Positions 1-5,346 of a stretch of DNA of 7,924 nt are shown here, piece by piece. Source of the DNA: Candidatus Bipolaricaulota bacterium. Its GTDB lineage: Bacteria > Bipolaricaulota > Bipolaricaulia > UBA7950 > UBA9294. Location: the NCBI GenBank assembly GCA_023132545.1, contig JAGLYB010000043.1:1-7924 (forward strand), given 5' to 3'. The notes beneath the pieces are model-generated. The model had not been told where the DNA came from, did no database searches, and was given only the letters and a program-made list of their open reading frames with translations. Positions within the stretch are counted from its first letter, which is position 1. Each line of letters begins with the position of its first letter. Both the position numbers and the translations under genes were made by a program.

Positions 1-128
1 GTTCCCAGTCTCACGCATTGCTGCTTCAAGCCACCGGATTTGATCTCAATGGCAAGAACGAGCTAGAACTAGAGATGCTTTTGGCTCAGTCCTTGCCGAG
101 TGAGTCGAGAACATCGAGGGGGATGTAA
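1..128 (+). CDS. 3' end of an upstream gene (41 codons visible, possibly TolC-like)
   Basis: The third forward frame is open from base 3 to a TAA at 126-128. The other two forward frames close earlier, at 64-66 (frame 1) and 41-43 (frame 2). The visible tail contains LLLQATGFDLNG followed by an acidic helix-like stretch and a Ser/Arg-rich end. An ATG-like 'LLQATG' near the C-terminus is seen in outer-membrane efflux (TolC-family) proteins, where the last helix ends in this kind of sequence, but 41 residues are too few to assign a family. The stop overlaps the next start as TAATG, which indicates translational coupling and a shared operon with the following secreted protein. Being a real coding tail is fairly likely; the TolC suggestion is only a guess. 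The gene starts outside the window. Confidence 0.5.
   Translation, partial: SQSHALLLQATGFDLNGKNELELEMLLAQSLPSESRTSRGM
116..123 (+). promoter_or_regulatory. Ribosome binding site of the 128-991 gene
   Basis: The purine run GAGGGGGA lies about 5-8 bases before the ATG at 128 and inside the coding tail of the upstream gene. It supports ATG 128 as the true start and coupled translation. Confidence 0.7.
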
Positions 129-991
129 TGGAAAGAGTCAAGACAGCAGTGGTGATTCTTGTCGGCCTGATGATGATGTCAACAGCTACGGCAGTTGGAT
201 TGCAGGGCGTGTCGGGGATCGATGACAATAATGCTTGGCCGTTTGAGAGCGATCCACAGGATGATCTTGTGGTCACGATTGGGGCGACAGCACTTGCTCC
301 GGGGGCATTGGTGATTGCTGACCTGGGAATGACGTTCCAAGTTGATCCATTCTTCACCAACAGTCACACGGATTTCACGGTGCTGCCGACGTTTGCCGCC
401 AATCATTCTTTGGAAACAGGGTTGGACTTCGACGGGTGGTCGGCATCAGTCGATGTGGATCTTTCCTTGACGCCATGGGCACTGACATCGACAGGGGGAT
501 GGCTGGAGTTACACCCTCCCGAATGGGCAATCCTCACGAATCCGCGGGTTGCGTTGGAAGGCCGAATCGGATGGGGTCCCCGATGGGCGCCTATTGGCGG
601 TTGGTCACATGCTTTGGGCGGGACCTTCGATGTCCAAGCCGACTGGAGAATCCCGACATTGTGGGACAGCTCCCTCGACTTGACCGCGGAATCGAGCCTT
701 GACGCGACATGGACTTTCCCCAATGGTGTTCTGGTGACAGATTGGCTGTTCGAGATGGATGCTCGATCCATCCTCCCTCTGTTTCAAGATAACCCGGCTG
801 CGTTGCGTGCCGGGGTGAAGGCGCAAGTGTTCCTGCTCCCGACATTTGGGTTTGGATTTGATATAAGATTGGAATTCCGTGCCAACGCCTTTTATGCCTA
901 CGGACTTGTCGGTGCTGGGGCGGCAGGAATCCGAGTTGAAGTTGGAGCGGAAATGACGATTGGCTTGACGCTGTTTGAAAGACCCGACTAG
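128..991 (+). CDS. Secreted beta-rich hypothetical protein (287 aa)
   Basis: Residues 1-22 form a typical Sec signal peptide: a short charged start (MERVK), a hydrophobic core, and a small-residue cleavage region ending near STATA. The mature part is rich in Trp, Phe, Gly and Asp. It has many short alternating hydrophobic/polar stretches (around 47-72, 100-120, 140-172, 226-285), which suggest antiparallel beta strands, and a periplasmic or outer-membrane location is likely. The last residues (FERPD) do not match the usual C-terminal aromatic signal of barrel proteins, so an outer-membrane barrel is not certain. I recognise no named family. The start is set by the GAGGGGGA site and by the TAATG overlap with the upstream gene; the metallo-hydrolase follows after 21 bases, so the three probably share an mRNA. 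Confidence 0.85.
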   Translation: MERVKTAVVILVGLMMMSTATAVGLQGVSGIDDNNAWPFESDPQDDLVVTIGATALAPGALVIADLGMTFQVDPFFTNSHTDFTVLPTFAANHSLETGLDFDGWSASVDVDLSLTPWALTSTGGWLELHPPEWAILTNPRVALEGRIGWGPRWAPIGGWSHALGGTFDVQADWRIPTLWDSSLDLTAESSLDATWTFPNGVLVTDWLFEMDARSILPLFQDNPAALRAGVKAQVFLLPTFGFGFDIRLEFRANAFYAYGLVGAGAAGIRVEVGAEMTIGLTLFERPD

Positions 992-997
992 GATCTT

Positions 998-1004
998 GGG
1001 AGGA
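998..1004 (+). promoter_or_regulatory. Ribosome binding site of the metallo-hydrolase gene
   Basis: GGGAGGA ends 8 bases before ATG 1013. It is a near-consensus Shine-Dalgarno sequence and fixes this start. Confidence 0.8.
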
Positions 1005-1012
1005 ATACTCGG

Positions 1013-1708
1013 ATGACCGAAATAACTATTCTTTACGACAACCGCGCAACGGATGCTCTTCGCCCCGGCTGGGGATTTTCTGCGTTTATCCGTACCGATG
1101 GCGCTACTGCCATGTTGGACGCGGGAGCGGACAATATGGTGCTTGAGCATAACGCCAGGCAACTGGGCGTTGTGCTGGAATCAGTGGCTGCTCTGGCTTT
1201 GTCGCATGACCATTGCGATCACATTGGCGCATTGTCATCGGTATTGCACAAGGGCTTGCATCTCTACGTTCCTAAAGCGTTCGCAAGGCGCTTTGACCGC
1301 GTTCGACGATCCGGCATCGATCTACATGCCGTCAAGGGACCTGTTGACATTATTCCCGGTGTGCGTTCGATCGGGCAGATGGGACGCGCCATTCCGGAAC
1401 AGGCATTGCTGATTGACGGAGTGGATGGCCCCGTGCTGATCACCGGATGTGCTCACATGGGCATCGCCAAGCTCGTCAAGAGAGCCACTGACCTGGCCGG
1501 CGCTCCGATGTCGCTCGTGCTGGGTGGATTTCATCTGTACAAGGACAAGAAAGAGGATATCGACCGCGTCATCGCCCAGCTGCTTGAACTGGGGGTTCGG
1601 CGAATCGGGGCCTGTCACTGTACGGGGGACGATGCCATCGCCGCCATTCGTGAAGCCTTCGGTGATAACTTCGTAGAGGTCGCTGTCGGTACGAGGATCG
1701 AGGTCTAG
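1013..1708 (+). CDS. MBL-fold metallo-hydrolase, COG1237 type
   Basis: This 231-residue protein has the metal-binding signature of the metallo-beta-lactamase superfamily: SHDHCDH at residues 64-70 (H65, H67, D69, H70), H148 in TGCAHMG, and H174 in GGFHL. It also has the CHCTG motif at 201-205 (H202). The ILYDNRA start, TGCAH, GGFHL and HCTG together are typical of the COG1237 group, annotated as 7,8-dihydropterin-6-yl-methyl-4-(beta-D-ribofuranosyl)aminobenzene 5'-phosphate synthase-like. That name comes from methanogen enzymes; most bacterial members have no known substrate, so the reaction here is open. No signal peptide is visible, so it should act in the cytosol, unlike its neighbours. 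All metal ligands are present and the length is normal for the group, so it is probably active. It sits 21 bases after the secreted protein gene and probably in its operon. Confidence 0.92.
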   Translation: MTEITILYDNRATDALRPGWGFSAFIRTDGATAMLDAGADNMVLEHNARQLGVVLESVAALALSHDHCDHIGALSSVLHKGLHLYVPKAFARRFDRVRRSGIDLHAVKGPVDIIPGVRSIGQMGRAIPEQALLIDGVDGPVLITGCAHMGIAKLVKRATDLAGAPMSLVLGGFHLYKDKKEDIDRVIAQLLELGVRRIGACHCTGDDAIAAIREAFGDNFVEVAVGTRIEV

Positions 1709-1832
1709 GGGGAACATGTGTGTCCAGCCTCTCTTGTCATGTCGAGGATTCGTGTTTCGCATCCATTCGGCCATGAACTTTCGCATCGCCGAAGTGTCCT
1801 ATTCAGTGTGATGCAAAAGGAAGGTGACTGAT
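1709..1832 (+). other. Intergenic gap with a 9-bp direct repeat
   Basis: The 124-base gap separates two co-directional gene groups and is the only wide break on the plus strand before 4950. It contains TTTCGCATC twice, at 1755-1763 and 1779-1787, 24 bases apart start to start. A weak TTCGG/CCGAA pair (1766-1770, 1789-1793) spans the second copy. A promoter for the downstream genes would be expected here, but I see no convincing -35/-10 pair and no terminator with a T-run. Confidence 0.35.
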
Positions 1833-2279
1833 ATGAGATCATTCTTTATCACGATGCTTGCTGTTATTCTGTGCTGTAGCTCCGCGCTCGCGGTCACGTC
1901 AACAGGCAAGCGTTTGGGGCAATTTGGGCTAGGAACCCTAGGAGGCTTAGCAGGAGCGGTTGTTGCTATCACAGCCATCGCTGAAATCACGCCACAGATC
2001 GAGTCGCGGCTTGGGAAAACGGCGGTCGTTGTTGGCAGCTTGACTCTGTTTGACGGGGTGGGCGCCGCCGCTGGCGTGCTAGCCGGCGGAAGAATCTGGG
2101 ACATCGAGGGCAATGTTGGTGGCAGTATCCTGGGTGGCTTGGCTGGAGGCCTTGCCAGTGCGTTCACCGAGCCGTTGCTGTACCTGCTTGGCATTCCCGA
2201 AGGCTGGACCGAATTCTTTGGGCTTGCTTTGCTTCCCATACTGCCAGCCCTGGGAGCCATGCTTGGATTTGGACGATAG
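1833..2279 (+). CDS. Small secreted or membrane Gly-rich hydrophobic protein (148 aa)
   Basis: I place the start at ATG 1833 rather than the in-frame GTG at 1824. The purine run AAGGAAGGTGA (1817-1827) is then well spaced as the ribosome site, and the protein begins directly with a signal peptide (MRSFFITMLAVIL...SALA, about residues 1-20). The mature part is strongly hydrophobic and Gly/Ala-rich. It has GxxxG-like spacing around residues 32-48 and 95-108, further hydrophobic segments near 64-86 and 127-147, and only a few charged residues between them. That fits a small integral membrane protein or glycine-zipper-like oligomer. The two cysteines in the signal region are not preceded by a convincing lipobox. 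No family is recognised. It is followed after 38 bases by the PPC-domain gene, so the two are probably co-transcribed. Confidence 0.8.
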   Translation: MRSFFITMLAVILCCSSALAVTSTGKRLGQFGLGTLGGLAGAVVAITAIAEITPQIESRLGKTAVVVGSLTLFDGVGAAAGVLAGGRIWDIEGNVGGSILGGLAGGLASAFTEPLLYLLGIPEGWTEFFGLALLPILPALGAMLGFGR

Positions 2280-2306
2280 CAGGAAAAGACAGACTCTTAT
2301 TCGTTT

Positions 2307-2312
2307 GGGAGG
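2307..2312 (+). promoter_or_regulatory. Ribosome binding site of the PPC-domain gene
   Basis: GGGAGG lies 5 bases before ATG 2318 and fixes this start. Confidence 0.75.
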
Positions 2313-2317
2313 TCGTT

Positions 2318-3853
2318 ATGAAAAGTCGGCGTTTCAGTACAACTCTAATCATTGCCTTATTGTTGGCGTTTGCACTTCCGCTTGCCGCGCAGTCCGATGC
2401 CACATTCCTCGGAGCCTTCTCCGAGACCTTCACAACCTTTGTCGTAGCCGGGGACCTGGCTCATCCAGGCGAACTGGATTGGTACACGTTTGACGTTGTT
2501 GGCGATAACGCGACTCTCTTCATCCTGGCTGAAGGCACGGGCAATGAATCTGAAATTCGCGCCCTTCTGTTCGATGAGGAAGACACCTACATCGCTACCT
2601 CCGACAACGGATATCTTGAAGCTACGCTTGCACCTGGCACCTACCGCATTCGCGTTGACAGCATCAGAAGCGACGTGCAGAGCTACTCTCTAACTGTCTT
2701 CAACGGAGTCGAGATCGAGTCCAACGATGGCTTACTCGAATCCGACGATTTGGGCAACATCTCCGGACGCATTCGAGTGTCTGCGTCACTGCTGCCGGAG
2801 GGAGACGCCGATTTCTTCCGTTTCCAAGTTTCTGAGAATGGATTGCCTGGCAACAATAATGCGATTCTCATTAGGACGAGCGGCCCAACAGCTGGAGACA
2901 CTGTGCTTATCCTCTATCAATATAACGACACAGAGGAACGCTATCTTCCAATTGCCTTTGACGACGATTCAGGAGACGGATACTGGAGTCGGCTGTTGCT
3001 GCGCCCTCAGCCGGGCGGCCTGTATGCACTCCGAGCCGAAGAGACCGCGTACCCGCTGGAGGGCATCGATAACTACATCCTGTTGCTCGTGCCGATCATA
3101 TTGCTTGCGGACGAAGAGCCCAACAACACGTCGGCCCGGGCAACAGAGCTTGCGCCGATATCAGCAGGTGCCCCCACTTGGAGAGCGGACGGGTTGCTCG
3201 ATGCTGATGACACGATTGACTTCTATAAGCTGACGATTGAGACCTCGGCGCTCATTCAGATCAACACTGAATCTCAATCCGATGCAGGTGACTACGATAC
3301 GGTTCTGGTCCTCTATACGCCCGGTGGAGATCTCCTTGCCGAGAACGATGACGGCGGGGACGTGTCCTGGAGTCGTATCGTTATGTCTCTTGAGGCCGGA
3401 GAGTACTTCGTTACTGTTGAGGCCGATGACTACGAATCGGCGCTAATCCCTTATCACTTGCGTGTAACGGCAAAGCCTGTGAAAACGATGGCCGAGGTGG
3501 AGCCCAACGATACCGAAGAGACAGCTGAATTCATCGAATGGGCCGCTGGTGAAGTACTGCTAATCGAGGCAGTCATCGGCTTGGAAGGAGACATCGACTC
3601 ATTCCGATTCGTATTGAGCGAAGAGACCGCCTTGGTTTTCGAGACCGGGCCTAGGGCCGGATCATCCGAGTCCAATGACACTACGCTGGCCATATACGAC
3701 GAAGACCTATGGGAGATTGCGTATAACGACGATTCCAACGGGTCGTGGAGTCGTATCGAGCAGACGCTCGCCGCAGGCACATACTACATTGTCGTGGAGG
3801 GCTACTACTCTGACGAGACATTCGAGTACACCTTGCTGATTAGTGAGCCCTAG
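2318..3853 (+). CDS. Secreted protein of four tandem PPC-like domains (511 aa)
   Basis: A signal peptide (MKSRRFSTTLIIALLLAFAL, cleavage near residues 24-25) is followed by four beta-sandwich repeats of the bacterial pre-peptidase C-terminal (PPC) type. They lie at about 28-127, 131-257, 265-384 and 392-510. Repeats 2-4 open with the acidic start of the family (IESND, DEEPNNT, VEPNDTEE), and all have the DxDxF/Y core (LDWYTF 53-58, DADFFRF 163-169, DTIDFYKL 298-305, GDIDSFRF 424-431). Repeats 2-4 share a DD...SWSR/YWSR motif followed by a hydrophobic strand and a P/A-G-x-Y turn (about 214-238, 343-365, 470-491). Repeat 1 is shorter and lacks the Trp-Ser-Arg motif. PPC domains usually hang off secreted peptidases; here there is no catalytic domain at all, so a binding or structural surface role is inferred. 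The protein is very acidic, and cation binding by the Asp clusters is possible. Its TAG stop is part of an AGGAGG site for the next gene. Confidence 0.9.
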   Translation: MKSRRFSTTLIIALLLAFALPLAAQSDATFLGAFSETFTTFVVAGDLAHPGELDWYTFDVVGDNATLFILAEGTGNESEIRALLFDEEDTYIATSDNGYLEATLAPGTYRIRVDSIRSDVQSYSLTVFNGVEIESNDGLLESDDLGNISGRIRVSASLLPEGDADFFRFQVSENGLPGNNNAILIRTSGPTAGDTVLILYQYNDTEERYLPIAFDDDSGDGYWSRLLLRPQPGGLYALRAEETAYPLEGIDNYILLLVPIILLADEEPNNTSARATELAPISAGAPTWRADGLLDADDTIDFYKLTIETSALIQINTESQSDAGDYDTVLVLYTPGGDLLAENDDGGDVSWSRIVMSLEAGEYFVTVEADDYESALIPYHLRVTAKPVKTMAEVEPNDTEETAEFIEWAAGEVLLIEAVIGLEGDIDSFRFVLSEETALVFETGPRAGSSESNDTTLAIYDEDLWEIAYNDDSNGSWSRIEQTLAAGTYYIVVEGYYSDETFEYTLLISEP

Positions 3854-3857
3854 GAGG
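3852..3857 (+). promoter_or_regulatory. Strong AGGAGG ribosome site overlapping a stop codon
   Basis: AGGAGG overlaps the TAG stop (3851-3853) of the PPC gene. It is 9 bases from ATG 3867 and 25 from ATG 3883. ATG 3867 is in a different frame from the signal peptide that follows and stops after 41 codons, so the site does not serve the visible signal-peptide start at normal distance. An ATG at 3858, right after the site, is followed by a stop two codons later. Confidence 0.6.
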
Positions 3858-3882
3858 ATGCGCTGAATGGGTTGTTCGCATC

Positions 3883-4949
3883 ATGGGAAATCGTGTGAAG
3901 AAAGGATACAGCCGGGTCTTCATTCTGCTCATTGCCTTGATGCTCTTGTGCGTCCAAATCCTCGCGCAAGAACAGGAACTCATCCCTCCTGATGTCGGGG
4001 AGGTGTGGGCGCAACCATCGGATCTGCGCCCTTCCCAACCCGTATGGGGGACATGCCGAAGGGCTGCGCGTCGGATTGTGGCCGATGACGGGACCTCGTG
4101 GTTTGTTGCGTATCTACGCACCGTATCTTGGGCATGCCGACGATCGGATGATCAACTACATCGCCATCGAGCCCGTGATTCAGGGCTCGATGGCTCGTGG
4201 CTTCTCCGAATTGGAAGTCAGCCAACTCGACGAAGTCGACGGTCTCCGCTTCTGGAGCGCGAATTCACCGGACGATGCCATACCACGCGCACCGACTGAC
4301 CCTGCCCGCGGCATCATTGGCTATGATGGCGATGTCGAAACCCTGACTGTCTATGTCTTCATCGAACCTTATCGAAGTAGCGCTAAGGTTGTGCTAAGTC
4401 TCACTTTTCGGGCTGATCGCCCGTATGAAGTGGGGATTTCGACGTTCACGACGGAAGGCTCCCCCCCCCCTGACTGCCTGCATCGTAACCGCGACGATGG
4501 GGAACTACGCACGTTTGAGAACGCTTCATCTTCGGGATGGAACACGATCTGCCTTCGATTTCTGGCCGATGTTCGCCGGCCCTGATTTTGCACCTCACGT
4601 GTGTTTCGGCCTTAACGATTTGATCATGACTCCGGAAGGTCACGCTGTTTTCGCAGCAACGCCGAATGAAGAGAACCCGGAGGATGCCGACTACGCTCCC
4701 CGTACGTTCATCGGATGGAAGTACTACGGCGAGATCGCAACACAAGTGTGGCGATCCGAGGATCCTCACCCGTTGCTGCGAGGATGCGTCAACGGTCGTA
4801 CCGAATACTGGGCCAGCCGTTCGCCGATTCCGGGTGGCATTTCGTTTGAGAACTTCGAATTCATTGAACCCTTTCGTGAAGGGGGTACCTTCCGGTTCGG
4901 TGTAGTTCCGGATTTCGTCGGGACAGCGGAGATTATGGAGGCGAAGTGA
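3883..4949 (+). pseudogene. Secreted hypothetical protein interrupted by two frameshifts
   Basis: The coding sequence is continuous only if the frame changes twice, each time by one extra base. Segment 1 (from ATG 3883) encodes a signal peptide: KKGYSR, a hydrophobic core, then ILAQE. At about 4024-4036 sense passes to the second frame (NPYGGHAEGLRVGLWPM onward). At the ten-C run 4461-4470 it passes to the third frame, which begins TACIVTATMGNYARLR and ends at the TGA 4947-4949. Outside its sense segment each frame turns Arg/Ser/His-rich, as shadows do. Removing one C at each point would give about 354 residues. The product looks beta-rich and secreted, without a family I can name; GNYARLR recalls uncharacterised proteins. 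GTG 3895 is an alternative start. It may be a true pseudogene, a phase-variable or slippage gene, or an assembly with two C-run errors. Confidence 0.75.
4461..4470 (+). repeat. Run of ten C at the second frame change
   Basis: This is the longest homopolymer I see in the window. Nine C would join the second and third frame segments as EGSPP-LTACIV. Ten C send translation to a TGA at 4583-4585. Such a tract is prone to replication or transcription slippage and also to sequencing error. Confidence 0.9.
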
Positions 4950-5021
4950 TCTGTTGGGATCATAAAGTCAGCAGGAAACCTATAGGGCGACCAAACAGGC
5001 AAGCGCGAGGATGACCTAAAA

Positions 5022-5192
5022 ATGGGAACACCGGGTGCGTTCCCTAGTCATGACGTAACGTTGCCAAAGGCCGTTGATTCAGGCAAACGCGGCAAGGCTA
5101 TGCCGATGGCTTGCATAGTCGCCCTTCGCGCACAGGTTGGGCTCTACCAATACCTCAACCGAGTCCGAACTCAGGCGCTGATCGCCCCCTAA
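5022..5192 (+). CDS. Short ORF of 56 codons, doubtful
   Basis: ATG 5022 is followed by 55 sense codons to a TAA at 5190-5192, in an otherwise gene-free stretch between convergent genes. A possible weak ribosome site (GAGG at 5007-5010) lies 11 bases upstream. The middle (KAMPMACIVALRAQVGLYQY) loosely recalls the C-terminal helix of IS110-type transposases (pattern A-L-Y-M-A-L-V-A-L-R followed by L-x-x-F/Y and an R-x-R). The likeness is by eye and short, so it could be chance. It has no signal peptide. It may equally be part of a structured non-coding region, since a hairpin (5096-5120) lies inside it. Confidence 0.2.
   Translation: MGTPGAFPSHDVTLPKAVDSGKRGKAMPMACIVALRAQVGLYQYLNRVRTQALIAP
5096..5120. 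other. Inverted repeat with two competing pairings
   Basis: GGCTATGC (5096-5103) pairs with GCATAGTC (5113-5120), with one G-T pair and a 9-base loop. An alternative pairing, GCAAG (5092-5096) with CTTGC (5110-5114), overlaps and excludes it. Confidence 0.4.
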
Positions 5193-5218
5193 TCAACGGA
5201 GTGTTCTAGGCCCTAGTT

Positions 5219-5242
5219 ACGGAATCGGAGAAACGATACCGT
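5219..5242. other. Hairpin
   Basis: ACGGAATCG (5219-5227) faces CGATACCGT (5234-5242): eight pairs around a single A/A mismatch, with a six-base loop GAGAAA. It is the first of four closely spaced hairpins leading to the end of the minus-strand gene. Confidence 0.5.
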
Positions 5243-5267
5243 GAGCTTGTTGAAGGTAGGCCCCACG

Positions 5268-5288
5268 CAGAGAAGCCAGGTTCTCCTG
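5268..5288. other. Small hairpin with one bulge
   Basis: CAGAGAA (5268-5274) pairs with TTCTCCTG (5281-5288), with one bulged C and a six-base loop. It is weak on its own but is part of a series. Confidence 0.3.
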
Positions 5289-5299
5289 TGCTAACCCCC

Positions 5300-5324
5300 A
5301 GTGGGATCGTATCGCGATTCCACT
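5300..5324 (-). terminator. Hairpin downstream of the DUF4097-like gene
   Basis: AGTGGGATCG (5300-5309) and CGATTCCACT (5315-5324) form ten pairs including one G-T, with loop TATCG. On the minus strand it comes 23 bases after the stop codon and right after the next hairpin. No T-run follows, so it may protect the mRNA end or assist termination rather than be a classic intrinsic terminator. Confidence 0.45.
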
Positions 5325-5325
5325 C

Positions 5326-5342
5326 GCTCCTCGAAGAGGAGC
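5326..5342 (-). terminator. Perfect 7-bp hairpin just after the stop of the DUF4097-like gene
   Basis: GCTCCTC (5326-5332) and GAGGAGC (5336-5342) pair perfectly around a GAA loop. It begins 4 bases beyond the stop of the minus-strand gene. No T-run follows. Together with the 5300-5324 hairpin it makes a tandem 3'-end structure. Confidence 0.45.
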
Positions 5343-5346
5343 CATC

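Larger units (their letters stand above)
4950..5346. other. Convergent intergenic region, mostly non-coding
   Basis: This 397-base gap lies between the 3' ends of the frameshifted plus-strand gene and the minus-strand DUF4097-like gene. Besides the doubtful 56-codon ORF, it holds at least five inverted repeats from 5096 to 5342, densest in the last 140 bases. There is no T-run typical of an intrinsic terminator on either strand, and I see no tRNA. Confidence 0.6.

Noticed and set aside
605..1162. Minus-strand ORF of 185 codons
   Set aside because: It spans two well-supported plus-strand genes and their gap, has no ribosome site, and has shadow-like composition.
1824..1832. GTG 1824 as the start of the small hydrophobic protein
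   Set aside because: It lies inside the purine-rich ribosome site; ATG 1833 has the right spacing and opens directly with a signal peptide.
4947..4974. Terminator after the frameshifted gene (TGATC/GATCA or CTGTTG/CAGCAG)
   Set aside because: The stems are 5-6 bp, overlapping and lack a T-run; they are too weak to call.
5040..5130. c-di-GMP (GEMM)-like riboswitch suggested by GGCAAACGC and nearby stems
   Set aside because: Only a few short words agree, the typical tetraloop/receptor arrangement cannot be traced, and no gene begins downstream on that strand.
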